Shown piece after piece: positions 35,660 to 48,600 of a stretch of 64,000 nt of DNA. Every line of letters begins with the position of its first letter. Within the stretch, counting starts at the first letter, position 1. The stretch lies in assembly GCA_013399695.1 (NCBI GenBank), contig VXAU01003742.1, positions 924,621 through 988,620 on the forward strand. Reading direction: 5' to 3'. Position numbers and translations under genes: made by a program. This DNA comes from Formicarius rufipectus (Eukaryota > Chordata > Aves > Passeriformes > Formicariidae). The notes beneath the pieces are model-generated. The model saw nothing but the letters and a program-made list of their open reading frames with translations, was not told the origin of the DNA and searched no databases.

Positions 35660-35689
35660 AGTGTGCTCATCCAGGTGTGGAGCTTGTCT

Positions 35690-38600
35690 GTGAAGATGAT
35701 GACCCCAGCCCTGCTGCTCATGGCCAGCTTGGTGGCCAAGGGAAACTCCTGGCACAGGATGGGGCAGCCTGGAAGCACCTCAGTTCAGGTTGCTTAGAGT
35801 AAGAAAAGAAAAAACTTATTATTTAAAGCACTGAACATGTTATTACAGTATAACATAGCCGGGATTAAATCATGACCCTTTGCTTTCACCCAGCTGCGAG
35901 CTCCATCAGCTCTGCTGAAGGGACCAGCCCTGGCTGTAGTGAGCCCAGGTCTCCATGCAGTGTTGGGATGTGCAGGAGAGCAGGGCGTGGCACTGGCTGC
36001 ACTGCTGCTGGGTCTGCAGCCCCAGGCACAACCCAGGCCATGCTTCTTCTCAGCCTCACAAAAATCAGTGCCCAACCTCCCCTGTGACTCATCCTTCCTC
36101 CTGCCATGCCCTTATCTCCTCTGCTCCCCCTGGTCTGGGATTTCCCCAGCACCACTGTCACCAGCTGGCTGTCCTCCCAACTCAGGGCAAATACTACCAG
36201 GGCAGATTTGGAGGTGCAGGAGCAAAAGGCTGAATGGCAGAGGGAGCTCTCCTCTCCAGCCCAGGGAAAAGCTTCCTCACCAGCAACAGGAAAGATAACA
36301 AAGCCAAAGTAGCTGCTCACACACTCCTCTGGACCCTGTAAGGACTGAGAACAAAACAAGTCAAGGATGCCTTTCAGTCACTTCTTGGGGTGGATGTGGA
36401 AGGGCAGAAAAGAAACAAAAAGCAATCTCACTGCTCCTAGAGTAGAACATGACTTATAAAGAGAATTATTTACTGTGATCATCTGGTGCTTGGACTGAAT
36501 ATAATCATTAATTCTGTTTGATATGGGGGATATGGTGAACCTCCAGCAGGCAGCAGATCACAGAATGAACACTTTTGGTTGACTTTTTTAGTTCTGTGAT
36601 AGCTGTGCCAAAAACCAGTGACACAAGGCTCATGTAGACTTTAAAGTTACCATGTTCCTCGACTGACATGGATAAAACATGTTGTATGTACTGAAAATCC
36701 TGGTTTTAAGCTGGGTCTTGTTTGAGCATGTTGGGACTCAGTCACCAAGGCCAGGTGAGCTGCTGGCAAGGGAGTGTTGCCAAGACTGTCAACCCCTCCC
36801 AGATCCTGCCCAGCCACCTCTGACTGATGGTAAAAATCAAAAGGTCATTTTTTAAGAAGCAACTTATAATACTCATCTCTAACAAATGACTCAATGCACT
36901 TCTGCTATAATTTTCTTCCTTCTTTTTTTGTCCCCTGCAGAATGTCACTTCTCCCTGATTCACTAAGCAGAAAACATCTAAATAATGAATTAATTATTTC
37001 AAATAAATCAGAGTTATTTTCCCCGAAGAATACAGGGAAAGCAACTCTTGCAATTTGATTGCCAGTCTCACAATATTTGCCATTCCCTTAAAGCCCTGCT
37101 ACCCTGGAAACATGGCTATTTGAGGCTCACGTTTATTACAGTCTCTGACGCAGGGTCCTGTCTTTGCCTGCTTGTGTGGGGCAGTAGATAAATACTCTGC
37201 CATTCACAGGTGATTTTAGTAACCTATAAAGATAAAAATCCCCAAATCAGAGGAAAATTCACTCTTATCCTTAAGGCATAAGGCCATATCTGAAAACAGA
37301 CTCAGCATGGATTTGCCAACCACGCTCCTGAGCCAGCAGTGAGCAGCAGATCACAGCTCATTTCCACACAAGCACATGCAGCAGCTGAAGGGAAACTGCT
37401 ACCACATGAGAAAATAATGTGCATCACAATTTCTTTTCCAAGTCATTCTCATGACTGGTGACTTTTAATTGCATGGAGATGCTGAGAAAGGGCTGGATGA
37501 GCCACTCATTAAAGCAAAACATTTGCAGAAACTGAGCACAAGAGTGCAGTGCTCAATTAAAAAAATAATAAAGTAAACCAAGGCCCTTTTATATTTTTTT
37601 TTAAATTTTCCTGGAAGTCCATCACTTGCTTTATGTGTTTACAGGAGCTGCCTCAGCCCTGAGTTTTCACCCTCCCAGCAGCAATACTGTCACATGCCAG
37701 AGCCAGGTGCAGGAGGGGAGCATGCTGATATGGGATGCTTGGGCAGAGCTGGCAGTAGCACCTGTATTGCAAGTGAAACAAGGGGCCAAGTGAACACCTA
37801 AATCACACAGGAGGCATGAGATGTCACTGTGCACATGCCTCCAACAGGAGACAACAGGAGATGTGGACGGCACGGGGCAACATCCAGGCATGGGCAGTGC
37901 TCCCCATGCCCTGCCCTGCTCCTCTCTCCCCATGGCAGGAGGCACCCAGCTACAAGCCTTCATTGTGGGGACAGGGAAAGTTTTGCCTTCACTGCTGATA
38001 GCAGGTCACGACCCTTCCTGTGATCACAGCAGTTCCTCCCAGACAGCTGCTGTCTCTGCCTCAGTTTCCAGTCTGTCCCTTGTCTCTCACTGCCCTTCCA
38101 CACCTCCACAAGCTGCTCTGCAAGTGTCACCTCAAGCCCAGGCTGCAGGAGCAGCTAAAGTGCACTGAGGTGAGGGGGGCAGAAGCTGGGCAGGATGGAG
38201 AACCACTTCCCCAAGGGCTGCATTCCTGTGGACCCTCTTCTCTGCTGCTGCCACTCCAGGAGCACAGGCCCACCAGGGGCTCTGAAAACCTCAGAAATGC
38301 TGTACCCTCCCCCATGGAAACAGCTTCTACAATTCACCACTCCATCACGCCTGTAGCACTGAGATTTTATTACAAAGGCAGGAAATAACAGACAGCATTT
38401 CCCATCACTTATCTGCTCCAGAAAGCACTTTTTGAAGTCAACAAACACACCGATACTCTCAAAAAGCAGTTACCACCACTCCATCTGTGTCTTGGCCTTC
38501 CCCACCCTGTCCCACAACTGCCCTGCCCAAGCATGGTCCAGTAGAGATGTCTGGCTGCTCTCAAGGACGGACAGGCAGGGATGGCTTCCAGGACTCACCC

Positions 38601-39480
38601 CTCCTCCTCCCCCCTGGCAGCTGAGATATCTGCCTCCTCTCCACCCCCCTACTTTGATTCAGTTCCTGGAAAGCAGATGGCCATCGCCCTTCCTGGACCC
38701 AGCCCTTCACCTGAAGTTGTTTTCTCAAGGCTGTTTTTGTATGGTTTGCCAGGGTAAACCTTCTCCCTGCTGCTTGCTGCCCTGTAGACTCTCATGCCTG
38801 AAGATAGAAGTTATTTCTGGTCCTGTTTATGCAGCAGCAGCTGCTCAGCAATGCAGTCGAGGCTGCCTGTACTTGGGATCTGCTTTGGGTTTGCTGGTTT
38901 TAGCTCTTGCCCCGATTTCACAGTCTTCAGATGTCTTCTGTATGACATCCCCTGTGATAGGGAAGGCAGGAGAGGAAGGTCACAACCCATTTTGCGTGTC
39001 CTCCCCCATGGATCTAAACCACTCAGAGGAGGCAGGATTTCTGTGTTTGGGGAGGGATATAGAAATAGGCAGGAGGACCAGCTGTAGTGAAGAAGTATCT
39101 CTTCACCAGGGAGTGGGGCTCACACTGCTGTCTGTGCTGAGGGCAGGCAGCCTGCCACACCTCTGTCTGCTGGCACTGCTGGTACCACCATCTCTGCCAG
39201 AGTGGGAATGGCAGCATAAGACCCATGGAATGCTGCCAGTCTCTGCCTTAACTCTGCTGTCTGTATATACTAAGCACTGGAACCAGGAGAAAGGCTGTCA
39301 GGAGTGGAAGTGAGGACAGCTCGCAGAGTGCAAACTTCCAGCCCCCCGGTCTGGAAAACTGGGAGGTTTCTCCTCACCCCAAGTGGGACAGACTAGGAAC
39401 AGACTGAAAGCATTGGCCTCCCCTTATCAGACATCTCCCACCCCCTCTGCAGCACAGCCCCTCTCCCGCCTCCCTGCGCC
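35690..39480. other. Intergenic between CCN5 and the P2Y-type receptor
   Basis: An 880-bp open plus-strand frame (38432-39313) lies here. It lacks an early ATG and any recognised domain, so it is treated as chance. An AT-rich, CpG-poor block runs from about 36.4 to 37.7 kb. No RNA gene or clear transposon was found. Confidence 0.55.
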
Positions 39481-39791
39481 CTTCAGGCACACACAGCACC
39501 CAAAATAGCCAGGGGGCTGTGGCATGCCCGGCACCCAGCTCAAAATATCTAAAGTGGGCTGGTGGGAGGCGCCGAAGGAGTGGTAGAAACCATCAGTCAC
39601 TCGGGCCCTCAGCTGAGACAGCCCTCACCACATCCTCCCCATGCTCCGGGGGAAAGCCCAGCACCCCGCAGCCCCAGTCTGGGTTCAGCAGGAGCAGGGA
39701 GGTGAGGGCAGCCGCAGCCCGTGCCAGGGCTGTGGGCACCCCTGAGCACCGCCAGCACCTGCCACCCTGGGCAGGGCTGCTGCAGCACGGC

Positions 39792-40838
39792 ATGGCAGCT
39801 GCCACGTGGCCGGGCAATGGCAGCGGGGCTCCGTGCCGTGTGGATGCTGCCTTTGCCCATCACTTCTTGCCTGCCGTGTACCTGACAGTGATCCCACTGG
39901 GGCTGCTGGGGAACGGGCTGGGGCTGTGGCACTTCTGCACGGGGTCCCGGCAGGGCACCCGTCAGCCCCTCAGCCGGCTGGTGGCCAACTTGGGGCTGGC
40001 TGACCTGCTGTACGTCAGCACGCTGCCCTTCCTCGTCAGCTACTACCTGCAGGGCAGAGTGTGGCTCTTCGGGCAGGGCTGGTGCCGGGTCACCCGCAGC
40101 CTCTTTCACCTCAACCTCTACGCCAGCATCGGCTTCCTCACCTGCATCAGCATCCACCGCTACCTGGGCATCGTGCACCCGCTGAAGGCACGGGGCAGGT
40201 GCCAGGGTGCATCCTCTTCGGTGTGGCTCAGCGTGGCAGTCTGGGCATGGGTCATTGCACAGGTAGCTCCTGACCTCGCCTTCAGCAAGACGGATGACTC
40301 GGGGATGCGGTGCCATGACACGACGGGGCACAGGAACCTGAGCGTTTACCTGCCGTACACCTTGGCTGTCACCGTGACTGGGTTCATCATCCCATTCCTC
40401 CTCATCATCGGGTGCTACTGCCACGTGGTGTTTGTGCTCTGCAGGAATAACATCATGGACCTCGAGCTCAGGAGAAGAAGCATCAGACTGGTGGTTCTCG
40501 TGATGGTTCTCTTCTCCATTTGCTTCCTCCCCTACCACGTCTTCAGAAACCTCAATTTGTTGTCTCGTGTCTGGCATCTGCAAGGGTACTGCACACAGGT
40601 TTCAAAGAACATCTACGTTTCCTACCAGGTAACTCGGGGCCTGGCCAGCCTCAACAGTGCCCTCAACCCCCTGCTCTATGTGATTGCCGGCAAAGACTGC
40701 ATGTCACGAATAACAACCATCCGACAAAGAGCCAGACAGTATCTGAAACCAAACTTCAGCAGCAAAACCTCTTGCCAGGCAGATGAGAGGAAGGGAAGCA
40801 CCATTCTTTGTAAGGAGGAGGCTTCTGATGAGCTCTGA
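39792..40838 (+). CDS. P2Y1/P2Y11-like purinergic G-protein-coupled receptor
   Basis: A single-exon, 348-aa class A GPCR of the P2Y nucleotide-receptor group. TM1 carries GN (41-42) and TM2 LANLGLAD with Asp71 at position 2.50. Cys98 and Cys174 form the TM3-EL2 pair, and Cys15 and Cys267 match the extra extracellular disulfide of P2Y receptors. TM3 ends HRY (122-124) in the FLTCISIHRYLGIVHP block, TM6 has FLPYHVFR with the H-x-x-R/K nucleotide signature (His249, Arg252), and TM7 reads YQVTRGLASLNS then NPLLY (292-296). N-glycosylation sequons are at Asn9 and Asn182. The TM6 RRRSIRLV and TM7 segments recall P2Y1; NPxxY replaces the DPxxY usual in P2Y1. The frame is open upstream without an ATG, so this ATG is chosen. 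No GPCR lies here in human as far as I know. Subtype and ligand are unknown. Confidence 0.92.
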   Translation: MAAATWPGNGSGAPCRVDAAFAHHFLPAVYLTVIPLGLLGNGLGLWHFCTGSRQGTRQPLSRLVANLGLADLLYVSTLPFLVSYYLQGRVWLFGQGWCRVTRSLFHLNLYASIGFLTCISIHRYLGIVHPLKARGRCQGASSSVWLSVAVWAWVIAQVAPDLAFSKTDDSGMRCHDTTGHRNLSVYLPYTLAVTVTGFIIPFLLIIGCYCHVVFVLCRNNIMDLELRRRSIRLVVLVMVLFSICFLPYHVFRNLNLLSRVWHLQGYCTQVSKNIYVSYQVTRGLASLNSALNPLLYVIAGKDCMSRITTIRQRARQYLKPNFSSKTSCQADERKGSTILCKEEASDEL

Positions 40839-42220
40839 GCTACCCAATACTATCCCCCACACCCAAAGGATGCACCTCTTCGGCTTGTTCTTGGCCCCTT
40901 CCTGGGAGCAGCCCACCCATCCTGACACCTTTTTTTGCTGAGATGGTGTCTGCAGCATCATGACCTCCTATCTCACACAATGGATAGACAGGACTATCAG
41001 CACTGGAGTGCAAACTGGGACCAGGTTTTAAAAGTAAAGCTACTCCATCTGACCATTTCACGTACAGTACATCTGGAGATGGAAGGAGATGAACATCATG
41101 TTTGATCCACTCCTGAAGTATTTCTCTTCAGCCTCTAATGCAGCAGTCTGAGCTGGTTAACATTCTCCTCCTTCCTGGATGCTCATCAAGCTCCTCAATG
41201 AGTGAGGGATGGGCCTGGGGAGGGAATGATGTCTTGTTCCCCCACTGCATACCCTCCCCACTACTGGACATGGGTTTGAGACAGTGTTCGCTCCTTCACT
41301 AAGGAGAGGACCCCACCTGCATTTCAGGACAGCTGAGAGGATGGATTTTTGCAAGAAGGGAGGTGCTTTGGAAATGGAAATATTCATTACAAAATTGGGT
41401 TTAAAATACATGACTAAGTTGTGCCAGTTCCTGGGTTAGTTGTTCCTGGGTGACTGAGCTATTTCAGGATCTGTGGGATCCTCTACTGCCCACCTCCATG
41501 GCAGAAGTAAAAAGGTTTCTAGTGTTACTCACTCTCTTTTGGAAGAACATATAGCAGACACCAACAAATGGGCATTTTATTGTTTTTGGAGGCTGTTGGT
41601 TAGGGTTTTATTTTGGAAGTTGAATGACTGCGATAGCCTGAACCGCTGCTTTCAGCAGGCAAATCCCAGGAGAGTTTGCAAATCTTCAGGTAGGTGCTTG
41701 CATCTTGTATCCAACCTTGTGAGGGTATTACATGTGCCTTGTGAAAATCAGACGTGCAAAAAAAAAGAGAAGCAGTGCTGGTTTGAAGGCTTTTGAGGGC
41801 AGGATATGGTGGTGAGGGCAGTTTGTCATCAGTGGGGGCTGGAGGATCTCTGCTTCGGGGTTGGCAGAGGCTCCCAAGCAGTATTTTATTTTTTACCCTT
41901 GGTGTTACCCACCATGAACGGCTCAAATGTTTCAGTTCCGTGAGAGAAACAATGTGATTTGCAGCAACAACGCTTGCAGCTTGATTGAAGGAAGTGGATT
42001 GTGAGTTAAAATCAGCCCATGCTGTAAAAGTGCTACCCCGCGGATGCTGGCCCCTTCCTGTGACCAGCACCTTCCACCAACACCTCTTTGGTGTTGCTCT
42101 TTGCCTGACTTGCATCTCTGTCGGCTCCTCGCATGGACCCACCTTTGCTGGTGGAGCGTGGCTGGATTTCAGCGCAGTTAATATGTCTAAAGTGCAAATA
42201 AACACCTCATGATTTCAGTC
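40839..42220 (+). other. Probable 3'UTR of the P2Y-type receptor
   Basis: About 1.4 kb between the receptor stop codon and the first good plus-strand poly(A) signal. It has no conserved coding frame. Extent is inferred from the signal at 42197 and could be shorter. Confidence 0.5.
42197..42202 (+). terminator. Poly(A) signal AATAAA after the P2Y-type gene
   Basis: AATAAA is followed about 20 bp later by a GU/U-rich stretch (GTCGTGAGTCGTCTGGCTTC then TTTT), the usual arrangement of a cleavage and polyadenylation site. Confidence 0.55.
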
Positions 42221-42224
42221 GTGA

Positions 42225-45160
42225 GTCGTCTGGCTTCTTTTAAAGCTTTATGGGAACCAGGGAAGCAGCTGGCCTGCGGGCTGCAGCAGGGACCTGCCAG
42301 TTCGGGAAGGGGGGATGAGCTTCCCAATGCTCTGCAGGCAGGGAGATGCTGTGAGACTGTGGGCAGCCGGCTGAGGGTGATCTGGGACAGGTGTGCACTA
42401 GGGAGGTCCCCAGAGCCTGCTCTGCACCAGAGAGGGGTCCAGCAGAGCCCTGAAACATCCAGCTGCCATCTCATCCAGAAGGAACACAAAGATAAAGCTT
42501 AAATTCACAAATGAGATCTTCTCTCTGTGTAGTAGGGAAGATGGGGACATTAGGATCAGATCTGGTCACTGCTCCTTGCACATGCTCCCCAGATCTGGGC
42601 TTTTCCAGAGCTCTGAACTCTTCTCTTTTTCTGAAAAAATACCCACACCTCTGGAAGCTGTCCAGCTCTTCCACCTTCATATATAGATCCTATCCAACAT
42701 GCTCCAGCTCCCCAGAGAACCAGCCTTGGTTCCCACAACCCATGGGAACTGCAGCACCCTGTCACTGCACCCACTTTTGGCATGATTGATTGAAATAAAG
42801 CACCACCATACCCTGGGGAGGCAGTGCTGAGTAGGAAGTGCCAGCAAACTCTGTTCTTGCCCTCTGCATCTCTGTGCCCAGATCCATCTTCTCCAGTGCC
42901 CCCTCACATCATGGTTAATGATGATTTAAAGATCTGTATCCTGAGAAGCATCTCGGAGCCCCAGGGACAGTTGCAGCCATAAATCAGCTCATTTTTCTGT
43001 GTCATGCATCTGGCAAATCAGCAAAAGCGAGTAAGGATCTGCGTGTTGGGTTGATGTCTCAGATACTTAGGGTAGTTTTTTGTTTGTTTGTTTGTGTTTT
43101 GTTTTTGTTTGTTTTGTGTTTTTTTTTGGGGGGGGGTGTTTTCGTTTTTTAATCTCTTGTTTTGCAGTCCTTTTGATTATCAGACAATTCTGTTTCCTCG
43201 TGTGAACTGAGGTGAATGGAATGAGCTCCTTCCCTTTGTTAGCTGTATGTGTAATTAAGGGTCAATCACTGGCACTTGAACTTCTTCACAGCTGGTGATG
43301 GGACAGCAAGACAGCCCTCAGTCGTTCAGTCCTCCTTCCTCCAGTCTTTCCTCCTCCAGTCCTCATTTCTACCCTCTGCCAGAGAGGCTCCTTCCCCCTC
43401 AAAGAGCAGGGGACCTCCTAAAAATGAGTGGGCACTGCTGACTGATCAAAACCTCCGCAGGGTTCTTTATCCCCTGGGATCAGAGGGGTGGAATTGTCGC
43501 TTGCCCAGCATGGGCAGCTTCCAATCTGTCCTGGTCCTCACTTGTGGCATGGGAAGGGGAGGGCACAGCACCTATTTGGGAGTGTGTAAAGAAACAGAGA
43601 AGATGGAGAGCTGTCATGATCCCCCTTCCTCTTCTCCTAGCACCTCTGCCAGCCATTGGCAGGGCCACACAGAAGCATTTGCTGCTAGAGGGAGGGGACC
43701 AGTGCCACTTGAGTTGCTGTCCCATGGTTACATCCTGAACTATCATCTCTTTTGAGCTCCTGGCTTATGACAAGCTGAATGATCTTCTTCCCCTCCCCTG
43801 GCTATCTCTTGCCAGATTTTGAAGGTGCCTAGAATCAGGTGAGAGGAATTCCACCTGCATTGTCTGCTTTTCTCACAGCCTCTCTTGTCACAGCATCGTG
43901 GACCAATGATTTTATCTGAAAAATCAAACTGAACGCAGATTTTGAGCTCCTTTATGCAGATTAGACCAAACCAATAAATCAAACATGGTGGGAATTCTCC
44001 TGCTGACATTAATGGGATCAGGATGAAGCCTGGAAATTTGGCAGCATTTCTTTCTTCATTAAATAAGCCCCTCTTGGCTGAGGATTTGTTGCAAACAAAG
44101 TCAAGATTTGTTATGTTACTGAGAACTTTTGAGCTGACAACCCAGGGAAGCCAGTCAGGCAGAAATAACAAGCACACGTATAGATGCACAGATGTACAAC
44201 CACTTTCTTCCTCCAAAATGAAGAACTGTTTTTCTTGGCATGCAAAACACTCTGCAAGAAGAAAATACCGCTAGCAGCAGCTAAATGCATAGAATTCAAC
44301 TTTGATTAATTCTTTATTTCATTTTCCACAGAAATCTGGCTCTGACTGAGCTGCCCCACTCAATTCAGGGGTGTTGGTATGGCCAGTGAAGTCCTGACTG
44401 CTAAACAAATGTGGGTTGTCTGCCCTGTGCTGACAACATGGGCTTATGCTTTTGTGCCAGAGATTTCCACAGCTGGGGAGAGTGGGAGCTGCTGCAGGCA
44501 GGGACTCGGGATACCAGGGACTTCACTTGGCACTGAGATGGTACACAGGGTCCATGTTGGGCAGAGCAGTGCCAGAACATGAGAGCCCCTAGGCCCAGGC
44601 AAGGTGTGAAGGCCATGTGCAAAGCTGGAAGAGAAGCAGCATGAGCAGGAAGCTCCCACAGGATTCAGCTCACCATTACTCTGGGCATCTGGCAGTGGGA
44701 CTTTGTAGAGCATCTCTTATGGCATGGGGGAAGGCTGCAGTGTGCACACAAAATGGGATGAGTCACTCAGGTCACTAATGAAAGGTCACAGCTTCCTCAG
44801 ATTCGGTGAGAGGCATTTATTTCTTCAGCAAAACAATTTCATTGCTAAAGTACCTTTGGCTGCAGTGATAACAGACCTGACAGGTTATCTTATTTACCAA
44901 GGATATTGATCAGACTGGGAAGGAATGGTAGATGCAATTACTTCAGGTGGCCAGGGGAAAAACTGGTAAATATACCCAGAACTGAGTGCTGTTGGTGAAG
45001 ATTTTAATAAAAATTAAAAATCATAGTCTTTTTTCTATGCTGCGTGGAGTGTTTTGGCACCCAGGAGACCAACAGCTTGTGAAGAAGAGCAAATCACAGA
45101 AATAGAACAACACTTAGCGTGACTGTGTGAAGCCATCAGTCTAATACTACTCCTGCAGCT
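42225..45160. other. Intergenic, no gene seen
   Basis: Holds a T/G-rich low-complexity tract at 43075-43145 (TTTG units then T and G runs) and AT-rich sequence near 44.8-45.05 kb including a plus-strand AATAAA at about 45007. No conserved coding exon was recognised on either strand. Confidence 0.55.
43075..43145. repeat. TTTG-type low-complexity tract
   Basis: Repeated TTTG/GTTTT units run into a T-run and then a G-run. The composition resembles the 13.15 kb tract but it is shorter. Confidence 0.9.
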
Positions 45161-45168
45161 CATGCAGT

Positions 45169-45600
45169 TATAAATAGGAGATGCCGTGCAGGGTGGGACC
45201 TGGGGAGCGTGCGGGCTGAGGGATGCGCTGCCCGCTCACGGCAGCGCCGGCGCCGCTCCCCGCTGGAACACGCATTTGTATGTGCGCTACGGAGCCGCTG
45301 CGGCTGCACCCCGCGGCCAGGGATTTGCCCCGGAGGACTCGCGGAGCCCGGACTTAAAAGAGTCGTGCCATTTTGCACACCGTCCCTCTAAAAATCCCCC
45401 CAGCAACAAGCCCTCCCTGCCCCTTGCCATCAGTGGTGGTCACTGCTCAAGGCAGGCGCCAGCACAGGAGCAGGGCAGCGAGAAACCTTCGGGAGCTGCC
45501 CTGTGCACCGCGAGCTGCGCTGCCTCCTCAGCATCCTGGGAGGAGGCCGTTGTTTGAATTTCGCCCAACGCTTCTGCTCTGCCGTGAACAGGAGACGCTC
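45169..45600 (+). promoter_or_regulatory. Candidate TATA promoter with CpG-rich downstream block, no known gene
   Basis: TATAAATA at 45169-45176 is a textbook TATA box. The sequence changes sharply from AT-rich to CpG-rich right after it (GCAGCGCCGGCGCCGCTCCC near 45240 and several further CpGs to about 45.6 kb), as at the start of a gene. The first ATG after the predicted start opens a 44-codon frame with no known domain. It could drive a non-coding RNA or an upstream exon. Transcription is not shown by sequence alone. Confidence 0.45.
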
Positions 45601-45609
45601 AGGTCCGAT

Positions 45610-48600
45610 CTGGCTCCCTGAAGAGCCCTTCATGCCCAGGCACAGCGCAAACAGCATGAAATTCTTCTGCTAGTTTGGGCCCATGGGCAAAATGTTTACC
45701 CTAAGGAGCATCAGAGAGCTCTCAGGCTTCTCAGAGGGGCTGTCTCCATGCTGTGCGGAGGACATCCAAGGACAGGAGAGACATTAACTCTGTCCTGGCT
45801 GCCTTTGCTCTGATGAGGAGGTGCTGCTCAGCAGAGCTGGGGGAGAACCACACCACCCCACACCACAGTCCCACTCTGCTCTTACCAGTACAGCCCACCC
45901 TGTAGCACTGCCATGTCTCCAGTAAAGGCACAGCAGTGAGAAAGTCCCATGGCAGAGCTCAGAGGTAGGTTCGCTGGTGGTGATGCCAAGAGCCAGACAC
46001 TCTCACTGAATGAAGTGTTACTTGGTTTTGGAGGCAAAAATGTCCCTCTGAAAGTGTGCAGTGCTGGGATGGCCACACAGTGCCATGCTGAGAGTCCACA
46101 GGAGATAGGGATGCAGAACTCCCTCAGGATGCAGCTCATCTAGGAGCCTGGAGCTGTCCAAGAACCCCATGGGTCTGCAATACCCATCATGAGATGCAGC
46201 AGCTTCCCCGGGGCAGTTTCATAACTCCTTAACCCAAAATTTACTGCCAGCGACTCTGGTTAGATCTGATGGGAGTAAACCCAGCAGCACAGGAAGCAGG
46301 AGGAGGGTTTATGTTGCCACATGGGTGAGGAGCAGAGGGTGTCTCATGTATAAACCAGCAGACTCAGACTGGAAGTGCAGGACACATCGTTTCCCATAGG
46401 AACACCACAGGGTGAGCACTGGATTTGCAGTCACTTCAGCACCTCCAAATCCCAGTCTAGGGGAAGCTCACAGCTCTCACCTGCCTCCATAGAGGAGATT
46501 GTTGGCATGTGGCTCCCAGGCTTGAAACCCCCAAATGGCCATAGCCTGAGTCTGTGCCTGGCCCTGTGTGGAGGTGCCCTGGGGGACACCCAGATGAGTA
46601 TCATCTCCTCTCACTGCTCAGCACCTTGGCTCCAAACCCAAGAAGCTCTCAAACAAGGGACCTGAAAGTCAGCTCAATATTTCAGCACCCAGAGAAGTCT
46701 CTGATTTATTTTTCCATTTAGCTCAGGTGGTTTGCTTTCCTCCAGAAAAGCCTGCTGTTAATTAGATTCCCTTTAACTGATTCATGGCAGATTTGGCATC
46801 CTGATGCCTGGAACAGCTGTGATTCCTGTGTTGCCATTTGCTGTGCCCCAGGGACACCATATAACCCCTGAGTGTGGCTGGGAGGAAAGGACCAGGGCTG
46901 GAACAGGGGACAATCAGCTGAGCCAAGTGTGTACAGGGACATTTTTGCATTTGCAGTTCAGAGAGGATGTTTCTCATCTCCCCAGATAGTCCTTCCAGAG
47001 AAAAGCCTGGAGAGAAGCAACTGTAAACCCTTTGCATATAAACAAGACTTAGTAAAATCTGCAGTTTTAAGGTGGAGGGAGAAATAAGTCCCCAACACAG
47101 TGCTTACACTGCAGGAGAAAACAAATATTTTCATTTCATTCTGTTCATTCCCCACTGGGAACCTGCTGTGCTCTCAGGCATGGGCAGCTGGGAACATTTC
47201 ACAGGGCATTTACAGCGCTCTCAGCTGGGAAATCGCTTGTGGCCCCAAAGCCAGAGCCGTTCTGGCCATTGGATTCTGGGACCAGCCATGGAGCATCACT
47301 CACAGGGGAAGAAAAATGCATCTTGGAGGAATCAAGCCCTGCATTGAAATAAACCAGTGCCTGGCTGGGAAGCTCAGTCAGCTTCTCAGTGCCGGTTCCC
47401 TGAGCTGTAAAGGCAGGACAGGAAAGCACACCTTGAGTTTTACCAATAAATGCATTTCCCCCCAGTTGAAAACCCGGGGCCAATTGGTTTCCTAGCGGGT
47501 TATTTTTAGCATTGAAACGAGCCATTTGCTGTAATCTGCCTGCCTGGGAAGGGGAGCCCAGGGCGGCAGACGAGGCTGCCACAGCTCTCCCACCGTCGGG
47601 TCACCGCCCGGGGTGCCGGACGGCCAAATCCCTGCTGGGGAGGGGGTAAGCTCGATTTTGGGACGGAACTCACCACTATTCCTTCCTGAATGGTGCTGCT
47701 CCCCGCCCCACCAGCCTGCGGCGCCTTGCAGTTGGCACCTGGGCAAGTGGCACCTAGTTCTTGCACCGACCGTGCGGGCAGACACTTTTGGCACTCACCG
47801 GGTGCCACGTGGGCTCTGTATGATGTGCCACACAACAAACCAGAGCCCATCGCTCCCCCACGGGTGTCCCTGCAGTGGTACAGAGCCTTCCCAGTCCCCG
47901 CAGTGCAGAGCTGTCATGGCATGGCTTGCCTCGTAGGACAGGGGCAGAGCTGTCACCGGGGAACCCTCTGACAGAGCCTCACATACTTGCAATTCATTCC
48001 CAGACCCTTTGTCCCCTCCACCCCTGACCTTCCTGGCAGTCCCACGGGCTGTGATGCAGGGAAGTCATTTATAGCATTGTGATGGTGTCGTCTGTGGAGG
48101 GAGCAGAGGCACACTTGGGATCAGGCCATGCTCTCCCTGTGGCCAAGGGTCTGACATTGCCACGGTGAGACTGCAGTGGCAGCTCATCTCCAGATTCACC
48201 TTCTCCAGAAGCAGGACCCTTTTCCAGACACACTCACAAAGCCTCTCTCCTTCATCACTGGGATCCAGGGTCTCCTGGCAGGGACCAGCCCATCCCTGCA
48301 TCAACAGCAGCACCACAGAGCTTCCCACCCCAAACCAAACTTGCTTCTAGCTCTGATTTAACAGGCTCTCAGCAAATATTTCCACAAATATTTAAGTATG
48401 TGCATTATTATTTTATCTTATTATTTTATAATTAAACCCCAGATGTCCAAACCAAAGAAATGAACCAACTATAGTGTATGAGATCAAAAACTTGCTAAAG
48501 CAGAGCAGCACCTTTCCTGTTTGGTTGTGGTCCAGGCGCTTTATGGCAGGTACTTTTTACCTGGCTGATGTTCAACTGACAGCTTTCCAAGCATATAAAA

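Noticed and set aside
38432..39313. 293-codon open frame upstream of the P2Y-type gene
   Set aside because: It starts at a TTG, has no early ATG, has no recognisable domain, and its composition resembles non-coding DNA. The length is most likely chance.
39609..40583. 324-codon minus-strand frame opposite the GPCR
   Set aside because: It is a shadow of the real receptor gene on the other strand, rich in His/Pro/Glu with no domain.
40830..40838. C-terminal SDEL of the receptor as an ER-retention signal
   Set aside because: The tail of a class A GPCR is cytosolic, so a KDEL-type lumenal signal would not apply.
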